Positions 29,925-39,601 of a DNA stretch of 64,000 nucleotides are shown here, piece after piece. Source of the DNA: Nocardia asteroides (GTDB taxonomy: Bacteria; Actinomycetota; Actinomycetes; Mycobacteriales; Mycobacteriaceae); assembly GCA_019930625.1 (NCBI GenBank), contig CP082844.1, positions 2,294,001 to 2,358,000 on the forward strand. The letters are read 5' to 3'. How positions within the stretch are numbered: position 1 is the first letter of the stretch; each line of letters begins with the position of its first letter. Made by a program: the position numbers and the translations under genes. Below the pieces are notes generated by a model that made no database searches, was not told the DNA's origin, and saw only the letters and a program-made list of their open reading frames with translations.

Positions 29925-31274
29925 TCAGCGAATGCCCGGGGTGCGCGGATCGGGTCCGAGACACACCAGGATGGCGCAGCCCGGCGGGGTGTTGGCGAAC
30001 GGCGGGTCCAGCGGCTGATTCAGGCAGGCGAAGACGTTGCAGCCCGGATAGGCGGCGGGCCCGATGCCGAACACCGCGATCAAGATGTCCGTGTCGATGA
30101 AGCGGCGGGGATCGAGGCGCAGCGGCGGCTCGACGTAGGGGCCCGGGTCGGGCACGGGCCTCTCGTCGAACGCGTCGAACAACCTGCGGAAGAACTCGTA
30201 GGGCAGTTCCTGCGTGTTCTGCACGACGCCCGACAGGCCCTGGCTGCTGACGTTTCCGAAGACGCCGGTCCAGACCACCGTGAGATCGAGACTCGGGATG
30301 ACGAAGACGTTCTGCATCCCCAGTCCCGCCATCGCGTACACATCGTCGGGCAGGAAGTCGGCGATCTCGGCGCAGCCCGCTCCGAGCCAGAACAGGTATC
30401 CGTAGCATTCGTTCGTGGGTGAGGGCGTGCGGGCCATGCGCAGATAGTCGGCGGAGACGATCCGCTCTTCGCCCCAGCGCCCGTCGTTGCCGACCAGGAG
30501 TCCGAGCTTGGCGAAGTCGTTCGGCGGAATCATCAGGTGCGCGTAGCCGTAGGTGTGCCCCGAGCGGTCCTTCGCCCAGAAGTAGTCGCCGCGGGGAATG
30601 CCGAGCGGATCGAACAGCTCCCGCTGCGCGAATTGTTGCAGTGGTTCGCCGACGGCCAGTTCCAGCACGTAGGCCAGCAGGTCGACGTTGCGCTGGCTGT
30701 AGGTGAAGACGGTGCCCGGCGGATTGTCCAGCGGCACACCGAGCGCCTGCACCGCGCTGTCCGGGTCGATCGGAATCACGCCGGTGATGCCCTCGGTCAG
30801 CACACCCACCCGCATGCCGGAGGTTTCGGTGAGCAGATCTTCGGCGGTGATCGACCGGTGCTCCGCGTCGCCGAGCCGCGCGGGGAGGTACCGGTCTATC
30901 GGTGCGTCGAGATCGAGTTTGCCCTGATCCCAGGCGATTCCGGCGAGCAGGGAGACGACGCTCTTGGTCGAGCTCCAGATGTTCCACGCCACATTGCCGG
31001 TCTGGGCGTTGGTCGGCCCCTCGCCGATGAGACAGTTGTGCCGGAACACCTGCACGTTGAATCGGTTTCGTCCGGCCGCGAACGTCATCGCGTCGCGCAC
31101 CTTCGTGGAATCCAGCCCCACTTGTTCCGGTGCCGCGCGTTCCAGATCGCGTCCCGAGGTGACCGCGCACCGCACGTGGTCGTCAGGCGCGGCGACCGCG
31201 TTCGCGGCGAAGAGATTGCCCGCCACCAGCGAAACCGCCGCGATTCCCGCCAGGAATCCACCGAAACGCCCCAT
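29925..31274 (-). CDS. Exported serine hydrolase (beta-lactamase/class C PBP-like)
   Basis: The 449-aa protein has a signal peptide (FGGFLAGIAAVSLVAGNLFA) and a beta-lactamase-type domain with SSTKS as the SxxK nucleophile motif and a Tyr in TYSQRNVDLLAYVLE. It resembles esterase/peptidase members of the class C family. The last 60 residues are Pro- and Cys-rich (PGCNVFACLNQP and PGCAILVCLGP), an unusual disulfide-prone tail. The ATG at 31274 is chosen because it leads straight into the signal. Confidence 0.85.
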   Translation of the reverse strand: MGRFGGFLAGIAAVSLVAGNLFAANAVAAPDDHVRCAVTSGRDLERAAPEQVGLDSTKVRDAMTFAAGRNRFNVQVFRHNCLIGEGPTNAQTGNVAWNIWSSTKSVVSLLAGIAWDQGKLDLDAPIDRYLPARLGDAEHRSITAEDLLTETSGMRVGVLTEGITGVIPIDPDSAVQALGVPLDNPPGTVFTYSQRNVDLLAYVLELAVGEPLQQFAQRELFDPLGIPRGDYFWAKDRSGHTYGYAHLMIPPNDFAKLGLLVGNDGRWGEERIVSADYLRMARTPSPTNECYGYLFWLGAGCAEIADFLPDDVYAMAGLGMQNVFVIPSLDLTVVWTGVFGNVSSQGLSGVVQNTQELPYEFFRRLFDAFDERPVPDPGPYVEPPLRLDPRRFIDTDILIAVFGIGPAAYPGCNVFACLNQPLDPPFANTPPGCAILVCLGPDPRTPGIR

Positions 31275-31403
31275 GCGCAAAAGGCTAGCGCTCTGCGGCG
31301 GATTCGCGCGGTCAACAGGCGGGGTTCGTGGCGGGAAACTGGACATCCGATTCGCGCATCGGTCCGGAAACGGACTCCATCGCCTGCCGATCGGCATGAG
31401 CGG

Positions 31404-32663
31404 TCAGGGGGATGATGGGGCTTCTCGACCGTAGCGCTTGCCCGATACGTACAACGCAGCGCCGATGACGAGCGCACCCAGACCGGAGAGGACGGAGCTG
31501 ACGGGCAGTGAGAACCCGACCACGACGCAACCCACCGCGCCGACCGCTGGGATCCATCGGGGTGGGCGATTCTCCTCCACAGTCAGCGTGGCGGCGCAGA
31601 TGTTGGCGATCAAGTAGTAGAACAGCACCGTGAACGAGGAAAAGCCGATTGCCGCGCGCAGATCGAAGAGCGCCGCGACCACGGCGACGATCGCGCCGAC
31701 CACCAGCTCCGCGTGGTGTGGCACCCCGAATCGCGGATGCACGGCCGCGAGCGCACTCGGCAGATAACGGTCTCGTGCCATCGCGAGCACCGTGCGGGAC
31801 ACACCGAGGATCAACGCGAGCAGCGAACCGGCCGTCGCGAGCACCGCGCCGATCCGCACCACCGGTGCGGCCGCGGGAACGCCCGCCTCGCCGACCAGTC
31901 GTGCCAGCGGATCGGTTGCCTGTGCCAGGCCCGCGGAGCCGAGCACACTCAGCGCCGCCACCGCCACCAGCGCGTAGACCGCGAGGGCGAGTCCGAGCGC
32001 GATCATGACGGCGCGGGGAATCGTGCGCTCCGGTTCGCGCACCTCTTCACCGAGCGTGGCGATGCGGGCGTATCCCGCGAACGCGAAGAACAGCAGTCCC
32101 GCCGCCGTGAGGACGTCGCGGGGACCGATCCGGTCGGGCAACGCCGTTGCCGCCGAGTGCGTTCCGGACAGCCCGATCACGATCACCCCGGCGAGCACGG
32201 CGAGTACCGCCGCGACTATCACCCGAGTCGCGACCGCCGATTTCTGCACCCCCGTGTAGTTGAGGGCGGTAATCGCCACCACCGCGCCAACCGCCACGGC
32301 ATGCGCCTGATCGGGCCATGCGTAGCTACCGACGGTCAGCGCCATCGCCGCACACGAGGCAGTCTTCCCCGCGACGAATCCCCAGCCCGCGAGATATCCC
32401 CAGAACGGTCCCAGCCGCTCCCGCCCATACACATACGTCCCCCCGGAGACGGGATACCGTGCAGCCAGCCGCGCCGACGACATCGCGTTGCAGTAGGCCA
32501 GCACCGCCGCCACCGCGAGCGCCACCAGCAACCAGCTCCCGGCCGAAGCCGCCGCCGGCGCCAGCGCCGCGAAGATACCCGCCCCGATCATCGACCCCAA
32601 CCCGATGACCACCGAATCGGTGAGCCCGAGCCGCCGATGCAAGGTTCCATCCTGCGACGCCAT
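31404..32663 (-). CDS. APC-family amino acid permease
   Basis: The 419-aa protein has about twelve membrane helices and the APC consensus near the start (LGLTDSVVIGLGSMIGAGIF). It has a Gly-rich first helix and SGGTYVYGRERLGPFWGY. It probably imports or exchanges an amino acid or polyamine. The ATG at 32663 is about nine bases after GGAAGG. The ATG at 32672 directly abuts that site and is less likely. Confidence 0.9.
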   Translation of the reverse strand: MASQDGTLHRRLGLTDSVVIGLGSMIGAGIFAALAPAAASAGSWLLVALAVAAVLAYCNAMSSARLAARYPVSGGTYVYGRERLGPFWGYLAGWGFVAGKTASCAAMALTVGSYAWPDQAHAVAVGAVVAITALNYTGVQKSAVATRVIVAAVLAVLAGVIVIGLSGTHSAATALPDRIGPRDVLTAAGLLFFAFAGYARIATLGEEVREPERTIPRAVMIALGLALAVYALVAVAALSVLGSAGLAQATDPLARLVGEAGVPAAAPVVRIGAVLATAGSLLALILGVSRTVLAMARDRYLPSALAAVHPRFGVPHHAELVVGAIVAVVAALFDLRAAIGFSSFTVLFYYLIANICAATLTVEENRPPRWIPAVGAVGCVVVGFSLPVSSVLSGLGALVIGAALYVSGKRYGREAPSSP

Positions 32664-32783
32664 GAGCAGCATCCTTCCGCATCACGCGCGCCACCGCAGA
32701 GCGAACTCGGCTCGATGAAGACCGCACCGTGCTCGGCCGAAACGAGTCGCCGCCGGGTGGTCTCGGCTCAGTACGCTCGTCGG

Positions 32784-33242
32784 ATGATTGCGTGCGACGG
32801 TCTGTCCACTCGACCTCTCGACGCGAAAGAACTGCGCGAGTTCCTGCGGCGATGCTTCGCGGTCCCCGACTCGGAGATCTTCGTCAGCAGCGACGACCTC
32901 GTAGACGAGGCGCTCCGGAACGACCCCCGAGATGGCCCCTTCGCGGTCTTCTGCACTTATCGCCCGGTCGGCGGCGACTTCGCTGCGTCGTTCTCGATCA
33001 GTGCGGACCCCTCCACATCCGACCGGGCCGCGCTGGACAACTGGGAGCTGGTCGCCCTGCTCGCCGCACAACTCGGCAGCGAGATCCTGTGCGGCTTCGG
33101 CGACGAGCCGCAACCATGGTTGTGGACACTGACCCGATCCGACGGCGCCCGCGTGCTGGTCCACCTCGACGAAGACTCCGACGGCGCCCCTGCGTGCCCG
33201 TGCCGATACGTCCACCGCAGGGTCGAATCGCTCCACTCCTGA
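32784..33242 (+). CDS. Hypothetical protein (152 aa)
   Basis: This soluble, acidic protein begins MIACDGLSTRPLDAKELREF and contains QPWLWTLTRSDGARVLVHLD in the C-terminal half, with no signal or membrane segment. I do not recognise the family. The pattern of a small single-domain protein near a permease gives no function. It is divergent from the APC permease (120-bp gap) and convergent with the secreted protein gene. Confidence 0.7.
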   Translation: MIACDGLSTRPLDAKELREFLRRCFAVPDSEIFVSSDDLVDEALRNDPRDGPFAVFCTYRPVGGDFAASFSISADPSTSDRAALDNWELVALLAAQLGSEILCGFGDEPQPWLWTLTRSDGARVLVHLDEDSDGAPACPCRYVHRRVESLHS

Positions 33243-33348
33243 CCCGCACATTCTTCCGGACGCGGCAGGCGCGACAAGCCCGTCACCGACCCACCAGCGG
33301 TTGTCGGCCAGCCTTCGAGTTCGGTGACCGGCGTGCGTGTCGATCGCC

Positions 33349-33873
33349 TTACGGTACGGCGATTTCCGTGGAGGCCGGGAGATTCGGCTTGTCGGTTCGC
33401 ACGGTGAGCCGGACCCGTCCAGGGCCGGTGTCGGCGAGCACGATCGCCGGTGACAAGCGCTGGCCTGCCGGGATGAAGCGGCTGATGCTGCCGGTCTGGC
33501 CGGTGTCGAGGTTGTGCCAATCCACGATCGCCGTCACGTCGCAGGCGAGCAGCTGCGGTCCCCACTCGCCTACGGGTGAAAAGCCCTGCGTGATGCGCAA
33601 TACCACCGAATGCACGGCCCCGGGGGCTTCGGAGTACTGGTAGAGGGGGCCGTCGAAGGCGGTCGCGCCCGTCGACAGGATGGCGGCGCACACGCCGTTC
33701 CCGAGTGTCAAGACCGGATTGAGGTTGAAGTCGGTCTTGGCGCAGGTGCGCGGTCCCACATTCGACCACCCCAGCTGGCATGGTTCACCGGCGTCGGCCG
33801 TGACGGGCGCCGCGACGGCCATACCCGCGCCGAGGAACGCGGCGACGGCGGTACTGAACAACGTGCGTTTCAT
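33349..33873 (-). CDS. Secreted hypothetical protein (174 aa)
   Basis: A Sec signal peptide (MKRTLFSTAVAAFLGAGMAV, cleavage near TADAG) precedes a beta-rich mature domain with four cysteines, likely forming disulfides. There is no recognisable enzyme motif. GAGGGGAA upstream of the ATG supports the start. It is similar in style to other small Nocardia/mycobacterial secreted proteins of unknown role. Confidence 0.78.
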   Translation of the reverse strand: MKRTLFSTAVAAFLGAGMAVAAPVTADAGEPCQLGWSNVGPRTCAKTDFNLNPVLTLGNGVCAAILSTGATAFDGPLYQYSEAPGAVHSVVLRITQGFSPVGEWGPQLLACDVTAIVDWHNLDTGQTGSISRFIPAGQRLSPAIVLADTGPGRVRLTVRTDKPNLPASTEIAVP

Positions 33874-34340
33874 GATCGATTCCCCTCATTGCCCATATAT
33901 CGGTCATAGCCACTGTAGGAGTTCCTATGCGGCGGATCGGGTTCAGAGGCAGGCGTCGCATTCGAGCCGGCTTCGACCTCACTGACTGACGCGCGGCGGG
34001 CGAGATTTGACGAGTGTGCGGGATGCGAAGAAATGACAGCGCCGCCAGGTCCGAGAGGTCCTGGCGGCGCTGGAAGCTCGGACGCCGTCCGGCGTCACGA
34101 TGGGCGTCGACATCCCACAAGCGCCTCTCGGCGGGTGGTCGCTCGTAGCGACGAAGGGGTGCGGCCCGGGGCTGTCCGGACGCCGACAGGGGGTTCAACC
34201 ACGAGGTCTCCGAACCTATTCCAGTGCGAATTTGTGATGCTCGCCACTTCGCGTCGTCATCGTTCGAGGTTGCCCCTCCCGTTGCGGCCTGTCGGCGCGA
34301 TCCGGGCTCCGCACTTTTCTTGAGTAGTTCCAGACTATTT
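33874..34340. other. Gene-free region upstream of furA
   Basis: This stretch of nearly 470 bp contains no convincing ORF on either strand. Its only distinct element is a 13-bp hairpin at 34037-34072. The 5' part presumably holds the promoter of the secreted-protein gene. Confidence 0.6.
34037..34072. terminator. Orphan 13-bp hairpin
   Basis: CAGCGCCGCCAGG (34037-34049) pairs perfectly with 34060-34072 around a ten-base loop. It has terminator shape, but no gene ends near it on either strand. It may end an unseen transcript, be left from a lost gene, or insulate furA. Confidence 0.45.
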
Positions 34341-34362
34341 TCTTGACTTATTACAGAAAAGG
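34341..34362 (+). promoter_or_regulatory. FurA-type operator/promoter
   Basis: The AT-rich TCTTGACTTATTACAGAAAA (34341-34360) closely resembles, from memory, the conserved operator of mycobacterial and Streptomyces furA promoters. TTGACT (34343-34348) works as a -35. A -10 near 34366-34371 (AGACTC) would place initiation at about the furA ATG, so the transcript may be leaderless. Confidence 0.6.
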
Positions 34363-34376
34363 ATCAGACTCGAAGC

Positions 34377-34802
34377 ATGCACACCAACGGCGCCGCCCCA
34401 CGCGAGTGGCTGCGCGCAGCGGGTTTGCGGGTCACCGCCCCGCGCTTGGCGGTACTGAACGTGGTCGCGCAGCGGCCGCATTCGGATGCCGACACGGTGG
34501 CTGCCACCGTCCGGGAAGCGCTGGGATCGGTCTCCACGCAGGCCGTCTACGACGTCTTGCACGCTTGCGTGCGCGCCGGGATCCTGCGGCGGATAGAGCC
34601 AGCGGGCTCGTCCGCGCTGTACGAGACCCGGATCGGTGACAACCACCACCATCTGGTGTGCCGAAGCTGCGGTGCGGTCGCCGACATCGACTGCGCCGTG
34701 GGATCAGCCCCATGTCTGGCCCCTTCGGACGCTAACGGATTCGTGATCGATGAAGCCGAGGTCGTGTTCTGGGGACTATGCCCGACCTGCCGTTCCGAGT
34801 AG
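34377..34802 (+). CDS. furA: Fur-family redox regulator (FurA type)
   Basis: The 141-aa protein has an N-terminal winged helix ([20 protein letters not shown], then [14 protein letters not shown]) and a C-terminal dimerisation domain with the His-rich metal site DNHHHLVC. Two CxxC pairs (CRSCG and CPTC) bind structural zinc. In actinobacteria FurA represses the adjacent catalase gene and itself, and peroxide relieves it. The 64-bp gap to katA and the operator upstream fit that. Confidence 0.92.
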   Translation: MHTNGAAPREWLRAAGLRVTAPRLAVLNVVAQRPHSDADTVAATVREALGSVSTQAVYDVLHACVRAGILRRIEPAGSSALYETRIGDNHHHLVCRSCGAVADIDCAVGSAPCLAPSDANGFVIDEAEVVFWGLCPTCRSE

Positions 34803-34866
34803 CGGTCCACACCTTGACGCCCCGGGCAGCCCTCCCGGGACGATGTTCACCAGCCGAGGAGTCCGT

Positions 34867-36336
34867 ATGACCAAGCCGACCACCACGAACACCGGAATTC
34901 CGGTGGAGAGCGACAACGAATCACTCACCGCGGGAGCGCAAGGCCCCATCCTGCTGCATGATCACTACCTCATCGAGAAGCTGGCACACTTCAACCGCGA
35001 GCGGGTGCCGGAGCGCATCGTGCACGCGAAGGGCTCGGGCGCCTACGGTGAGCTGGTCGTGACCAACGACGTCAGCCGGTACACCAAGGCCAAGCTGTTC
35101 CAGCCCGGTGCGCGCACGGAGTCGCTGGCGCGCTTCTCCACGGTGGCCGGTGAGCAGGGCAGCCCGGACACCTGGCGGGACCCGCGCGGTTTCGCGGTGA
35201 AGTTCTACACCGAGGACGGCAACTACGACCTCGTCGGCAACAACACCCCGATCTTCTTCATCAAAGACCCGATCAAGTTTCCCGACTTCATCCGGTCGCA
35301 GAAGCGCCTGCCCGGCAACGGTCTTCGCGACCACAACATGCAGTGGGATTTCTGGACCCTGCGTCCGGAGAGCGCCCACCAGGTCACCTGGCTGATGGGC
35401 GATCGCGGCATCCCGAAGACCTACCGGCACATGAACGGCTACGGTTCGCACACCTACCAGTGGATCAACGCCGCCGGTCAGCGCTTCTGGGTCAAGTACC
35501 ACTTCAAAACCGACCAGGGCATCGAATTCCTGACCCAGGCCGACGCCGACCGGATCGCGGGCGAGGACGCCGACTACCACCGCAAGGATTTGTGGGAGGC
35601 GATCGAGCGCGGCGACTTCCCGAGCTGGACGGTGTACGTGCAGGTCATGCCGGTGGCGGAGGCCGAGGGTTACCGGTTCAACCCCTTCGACCTGACGAAG
35701 GTGTGGTCGCACAAGGATTACCCGCTGATCGAGGTCGGCAAGTGGACGCTGAACCGCAACCCGGCCAACTACTTCGTCGACATCGAGCAGGCCGCGTTCG
35801 AGCCGTCGAATGTCGTGCCGGGCATCGGTTTCTCGCCGGACAAGATGCTGCTCGGCCGGGTCTTCGCCTACGCCGACGCGCACCGTTACCGCATCGGCAC
35901 CAATTACGCGCAGCTGCCGCCGAACCAGGCCAGGGCGGCGGAGGTTAACTCCTACTCCAAGGAGGGCGCCATGCGGTATCACTACAACGACCCGAATGTG
36001 CCGGTGTACGCGCCGAATTCGTTCGGCGGCCCGCACGCCGACCCCGAGCGCGCCCCCGACGGCGGCATCTGGGACTTCGATCCGACCATCGTGCGGGCGG
36101 GCTACATCCAGCACGCCGAGGACGGTGACTTCACCCAGGCGGGCACCCTCGTGCGCGAGGTGCTCGACGAGGCGCAGCGCGAGCGGCTGGTGAACAACAT
36201 CGTCGGCCACGTACTCGGCGGTGTGCGGGAACCGGTGCTCAGCCGGGTCTTCGAATACTGGAAAAACGTGGACACCGACCTCGGCAAGCGCGTCGAGGAG
36301 GGCGTGCGCGCCGGGCTCGAGAGCTCGAAGGGCTGA
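34867..36336 (+). CDS. katA: Monofunctional haem catalase
   Basis: The 489-aa clade-3-size catalase has distal His53 in [14 protein letters not shown], Asn in the conserved [18 protein letters not shown] stretch and the proximal Tyr in [13 protein letters not shown]. It dismutates hydrogen peroxide in the cytoplasm. The start follows GAGGAG by six bases. It is downstream of furA, where mycobacteria usually carry katG. A 14-bp terminator follows. Confidence 0.96.
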   Translation: MTKPTTTNTGIPVESDNESLTAGAQGPILLHDHYLIEKLAHFNRERVPERIVHAKGSGAYGELVVTNDVSRYTKAKLFQPGARTESLARFSTVAGEQGSPDTWRDPRGFAVKFYTEDGNYDLVGNNTPIFFIKDPIKFPDFIRSQKRLPGNGLRDHNMQWDFWTLRPESAHQVTWLMGDRGIPKTYRHMNGYGSHTYQWINAAGQRFWVKYHFKTDQGIEFLTQADADRIAGEDADYHRKDLWEAIERGDFPSWTVYVQVMPVAEAEGYRFNPFDLTKVWSHKDYPLIEVGKWTLNRNPANYFVDIEQAAFEPSNVVPGIGFSPDKMLLGRVFAYADAHRYRIGTNYAQLPPNQARAAEVNSYSKEGAMRYHYNDPNVPVYAPNSFGGPHADPERAPDGGIWDFDPTIVRAGYIQHAEDGDFTQAGTLVREVLDEAQRERLVNNIVGHVLGGVREPVLSRVFEYWKNVDTDLGKRVEEGVRAGLESSKG

Positions 36337-36344
36337 TCCATCCA

Positions 36345-36382
36345 CCGAAGGCAGGTGCGCCGAAGCGTGCACCTGCCTTCGG
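36345..36382 (+). terminator. katA terminator
   Basis: CCGAAGGCAGGTGC (36345-36358) pairs over 14 bp with 36369-36382 around a ten-base loop, directly after the katA stop. Confidence 0.8.
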
Positions 36383-36497
36383 CGTGTCCGGCCGGACCGG
36401 AGATAGCCGTAGACAGTCTCCGGTGAATCGCCCGACCGAAACCGCGACTCGGCGTCGCGCCCGCATCCGCCTTGCCGGATCGGGCCCAGCCGCGGTG

Positions 36498-36893
36498 TCA
36501 CGCGTTGTGCGTGGGCGCCGCCAAGGCGGACTCGGACGCCTTGGCGACCTCCATGTCGATCTCCTGAATCTGGAGTGTCACGCCGTCCGGATCGACGACC
36601 CGCACGCTGCGACCGAAGTCCTCGTCATGGATCTCGTAGTCGTAGCCTCGATCGTGCAGGCGTTTCGCGACCACTTCCAGCTTCTCGTCGGTCGCGAATC
36701 CGAGTTCGACGGATCCGGCCGGTCGCCCCTTCGACACCCTGAAATCGTGCAACCCGACCGCGCCGGCGTCGCCCGAGAGTTCAGCCCAGACGTCGAGGCT
36801 CGCCTCCGGATCGAGCGCCAGTCCGAGACCGGCGTAGAACTTCCGACACGCTTCCACGTCCGCGACGTACCTGATGGGCAGGACCCTGAGCAT
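36498..36893 (-). CDS. VOC-family (glyoxalase/bleomycin-resistance-like) protein
   Basis: The 131-aa protein has paired beta-alpha-beta-beta-beta modules: VLPIRYVADVEACRKFYAGL at the start and RSVRVVDPDGVTLQIQEID at the end. The VOC fold binds a divalent metal in most members, but the substrate is unknown. The ATG at 36893 lies eight bases after AAGGAG. The overlapping GTG at 36899 is too close to that site. Confidence 0.83.
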   Translation of the reverse strand: MLRVLPIRYVADVEACRKFYAGLGLALDPEASLDVWAELSGDAGAVGLHDFRVSKGRPAGSVELGFATDEKLEVVAKRLHDRGYDYEIHDEDFGRSVRVVDPDGVTLQIQEIDMEVAKASESALAAPTHNA

Positions 36894-37612
36894 CTTCACC
36901 ACTCCTTCTCGGAACACTCGGGACCGAGTATGGAGCCACCCCCGTGCGTGTGGGCCTTGCTGTCGGGGAATACGCCGGGATCCGGCACGCAACGCGGTCG
37001 ACATGACGGATTCCGTCACGGCGCGCAGTCGAGCGAGAATTTCTACGACCTTATGTAGTGGACCTGGCCGGACCGGCGGCCAGGTTCGCTCACCTACAGC
37101 AGGCCCCACCAGTAGAGCAGGCTGGCCAGAATCCAGACCACCACGGTTTCCATCGTCGCTCCCAATCTCCTTGGCGCACTTGTCACCATCATCCCGTGAT
37201 CCGGGGCCGTGCGGTAGGCGTTGGGCGGGTCACCAGTTGGTAAAGCTCTCTCACCTGCGGATTTGATCTTGCAAGGTGTTTTTAAGTGCGCGCTAAGCCC
37301 GCGCCTGCATTGTTTGTCCCACGGGCGGGACAAGCCCAGCACCACAGGTGCGAACCGGGGAACGACCTGTCTCGAGGGGTGACAGGTCGGACTTCGGGGG
37401 CGGTGTCCGCCGGGCCGGTCTACGAGGGGTGGCCGGCCCGGCGGGCCCGGGTCGCGGAGCGGTCGCTCACGCCGGCTCTTCCTGGAGCTGACCGGCAACG
37501 AGTTGCCGCTGCCGAAGGTAACCCACGAGCGGGCGGCACCGGGTCCGAAGGGGTATGGAATCAGCTCGGCCGACTGGAGGGCATCGGCCCGGCCCATCTG
37601 AAACCTGTTCTA
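36894..37612. other. Long intergenic region with one tiny ORF and several hairpins
   Basis: About 720 bp separate the VOC gene from the P450 operon. I find no ordinary gene. It holds a 19-codon minus-strand ORF (37094-37153) and a run of inverted repeats: TTGTCCC/GGGACAA near 37310-37330, CGACCTGTC/GACAGGTCG at 37363-37389, and GCCGGGCCGG/CCGGCCCGGC near 37411-37444. The density of stems suggests a structured RNA or a regulatory leader. Confidence 0.5.
37094..37153 (-). CDS. Putative 19-aa hydrophobic membrane peptide
   Basis: The ORF METVVVWILASLLYWWGLL forms a single hydrophobic helix with an aromatic YWW end. It is preceded by GGGAG at five bases and AAGGAG further up. Leucine, valine and tryptophan account for most of it. 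It would insert in the membrane. It resembles KdpF-class or toxin-like micropeptides only in style, and no homologue is recognised. Confidence 0.45.
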   Translation of the reverse strand: METVVVWILASLLYWWGLL

Positions 37613-37640
37613 GACAGTTGTCGTATTTTGTCTTACTGTC
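37613..37640. promoter_or_regulatory. Inverted repeat GACAGT...ACTGTC upstream of P450
   Basis: GACAGT (37613-37618) and ACTGTC (37635-37640) are exact inverse complements, 16 bases apart. They overlap TACTGT, a possible -10, seven bases from the P450 ATG. It is a plausible site for the TetR regulator encoded at the end of the operon. Confidence 0.45.
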
Positions 37641-37645
37641 GATAC

Positions 37646-38872
37646 ATGGTTAACGTGGCGTATCGGACGGCTCCGGTTTTCGAACTTCGTTCCGGACCCA
37701 CCTGGGTATCGCCGTGGGAGATGTACGCGGCGCTGCGTGCGCACGATCCGGTGCAGCACGTGGTACCGGCCGCGCGACCGGAGAACGACTACTGGGTGCT
37801 CACCCGGCACGAGCACGTGTACGCGGCGGCGCGCGACAGCGAGACGTATTCCTCGCGCGACGGGCTGACGGTGGAATACGGCGAACTCGACGAACTCGGC
37901 CTGACCGACAATCCTCCGCTCGTGATGCAGGATCCGCCGCAGCACACCGACTTTCGCCGGTTGGTCGCTCGCGGGTTCACGCCGCGCCAGGTCGAGGAGG
38001 TGGAACCGGTCGTGCGCCGATTCGTCCGCGAACGGCTGGACGACATCGCGGCCCGAGGCGGCGGTGACATCGTCGAGCTGCTGTTCAAGCCGCTGCCGAG
38101 CATGGTGGTGGCCTACTACCTCGGAGTGCCCGAGCGGGATCGGGCGAGGTTCGACGGGTGGACCGACGCCGTCGTCGCAGGCAGCATCGAGCGGACGAAC
38201 GCCACAGCGCAGGCGGCATCGGCGGAGATGATGGGTTACTTCGCCGAGCTGATCAAACGCAGGCGCGCCGAACCGGGCGAGGACACCGTGTCACTGCTGG
38301 TCCAGGCGGGGATGGCCGCCGACGACGAGGACGTGCGCGGGCTGGTGCAGATTCTCGCCTACACCTGGACCATGGTCGCGGGCGGAAACGACACCACGAC
38401 CGGCTTGCTGGGCGGCGCCGTGCAACTGCTGCAGCAACATCCGGACCAGCGTGCCGCGCTCGCCGCGGAACCGGACCGGATTCGCGTCGCGGTGGAGGAG
38501 TTCGCCCGGCTCACATCGCCGGTGCAAGGGCTCGCGCGCACCGCGACGCGCGATGTCGAACTGGCCGGAAAGACGGTGCCCGCCGGGCGCAAGGTGCTGC
38601 TGGTGTTCGGGTCGGCCAACCGGGACGAAGAGGCGTTCGGCGCCGACGCCGCCCACCTGGACATCGATCGGAATCCGCAACGCATCCTCACCTTCGGGCA
38701 CGGACCGCACCACTGTCTCGGCGCGGCCGCCGCGCGGATGCAGGCCCGGGTGGCATTGGAGGAACTGCTCGATCGGTTCCCCGAGTACGTGGTCGACATC
38801 GACGCGGTCGAGTACGCGAACGGCCCCTACGTTCGCAGGCCGACCACTGTGCCGTTCCGGTGCACGGCGTGA
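37646..38872 (+). CDS. Cytochrome P450
   Basis: The 408-aa soluble bacterial P450 has the I-helix motif AGGNDTT, ExxR in EEFARL and the haem loop FGHGPHHCLGAA with thiolate Cys357. It hydroxylates an unknown substrate with partner ferredoxins encoded elsewhere. The start is the ATG at 37646. It forms a two-gene operon with the following TetR (GTGA overlap), so the regulator probably controls P450 expression in response to the substrate. Confidence 0.95.
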   Translation: MVNVAYRTAPVFELRSGPTWVSPWEMYAALRAHDPVQHVVPAARPENDYWVLTRHEHVYAAARDSETYSSRDGLTVEYGELDELGLTDNPPLVMQDPPQHTDFRRLVARGFTPRQVEEVEPVVRRFVRERLDDIAARGGGDIVELLFKPLPSMVVAYYLGVPERDRARFDGWTDAVVAGSIERTNATAQAASAEMMGYFAELIKRRRAEPGEDTVSLLVQAGMAADDEDVRGLVQILAYTWTMVAGGNDTTTGLLGGAVQLLQQHPDQRAALAAEPDRIRVAVEEFARLTSPVQGLARTATRDVELAGKTVPAGRKVLLVFGSANRDEEAFGADAAHLDIDRNPQRILTFGHGPHHCLGAAAARMQARVALEELLDRFPEYVVDIDAVEYANGPYVRRPTTVPFRCTA

Positions 38873-39471
38873 CCACCCGCATGAGGGGCGATTGGCTGGC
38901 CGACGGCCGCGCCGAGTTGGCCGGTGAGCGCATCCTCGACGCGGTGCGCGCGTTGTTCATCGACAGGGGCGTCAGCGGAGTCGGCATGGCCGAAGTCGCC
39001 GACGCCGCGGGCTGTTCCAGGGCGACGCTGTATCGCTACTTCGAGAATCGGCAGGCGCTCTACCTGGCCTTCGCGGGCCGGGAGGCGCGTCAGCTGGTTG
39101 AGCGGGTGTGGCGCGCTCAGGCGGTCCCGACCAGCGCGGAGCCGGGGGAGCGGTTGCTCGACGTGTTGACCGCGCTGCTGGCAGAGGTTCGCAAGACGCC
39201 GCACTTGGCGGTCTGGTTCGAGCCGTCCAACGCGGGGATCGTGGCTCGGCTGGCGAATTCGCCTGGGGTGGTCGACGCGCTCGCCACGGACTTCGTCGCC
39301 GGGTTCCGTCCCGGGCTGCCCGCGCTCTCCGCCAGAAGGGTCGGTCAGTGGGTGGTGCGGGCGATGGTCTCGCTGCTGACGCTGCCCGGCGCGGGCGAGG
39401 ACGAGGAACGAGCGATGCTGCGCAACTTCGTGCTGCCGTTCCTGCTGGATGAGCGGACCGTTGTCGACTGA
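38869..39471 (+). CDS. TetR-family regulator, coupled to P450
   Basis: The 200-aa protein has an N-terminal HTH (ERILDAVRALFIDRGVSGVG, then ATLYRYFENRQALY). The GTG at 38869 overlaps the P450 stop (GTGA), favouring this start over an ATG at 38881. It probably represses the P450 promoter, where an inverted repeat is found. Confidence 0.9.
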   Translation: MTTRMRGDWLADGRAELAGERILDAVRALFIDRGVSGVGMAEVADAAGCSRATLYRYFENRQALYLAFAGREARQLVERVWRAQAVPTSAEPGERLLDVLTALLAEVRKTPHLAVWFEPSNAGIVARLANSPGVVDALATDFVAGFRPGLPALSARRVGQWVVRAMVSLLTLPGAGEDEERAMLRNFVLPFLLDERTVVD

Positions 39472-39601
39472 CCGGTCGCGCCGCACGATTCTCCGCTCCT
39501 GGGACTCGGACCTTCGCGTCCACGGTGTGGATCCCGGTAACGTCATCGACCGGAGCCGCGCGGAACTCCGGTCGAAACACGAGCCCGACGGCTCGCGGGA
39601 C

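Noticed and set aside
37154..37320. Riboswitch (M-box or ydaO type) before the 19-aa ORF
   Set aside because: GGTGAG and GGTGACCC strings are present, but the conserved cores of those riboswitches cannot be found. Only generic stems are supported.
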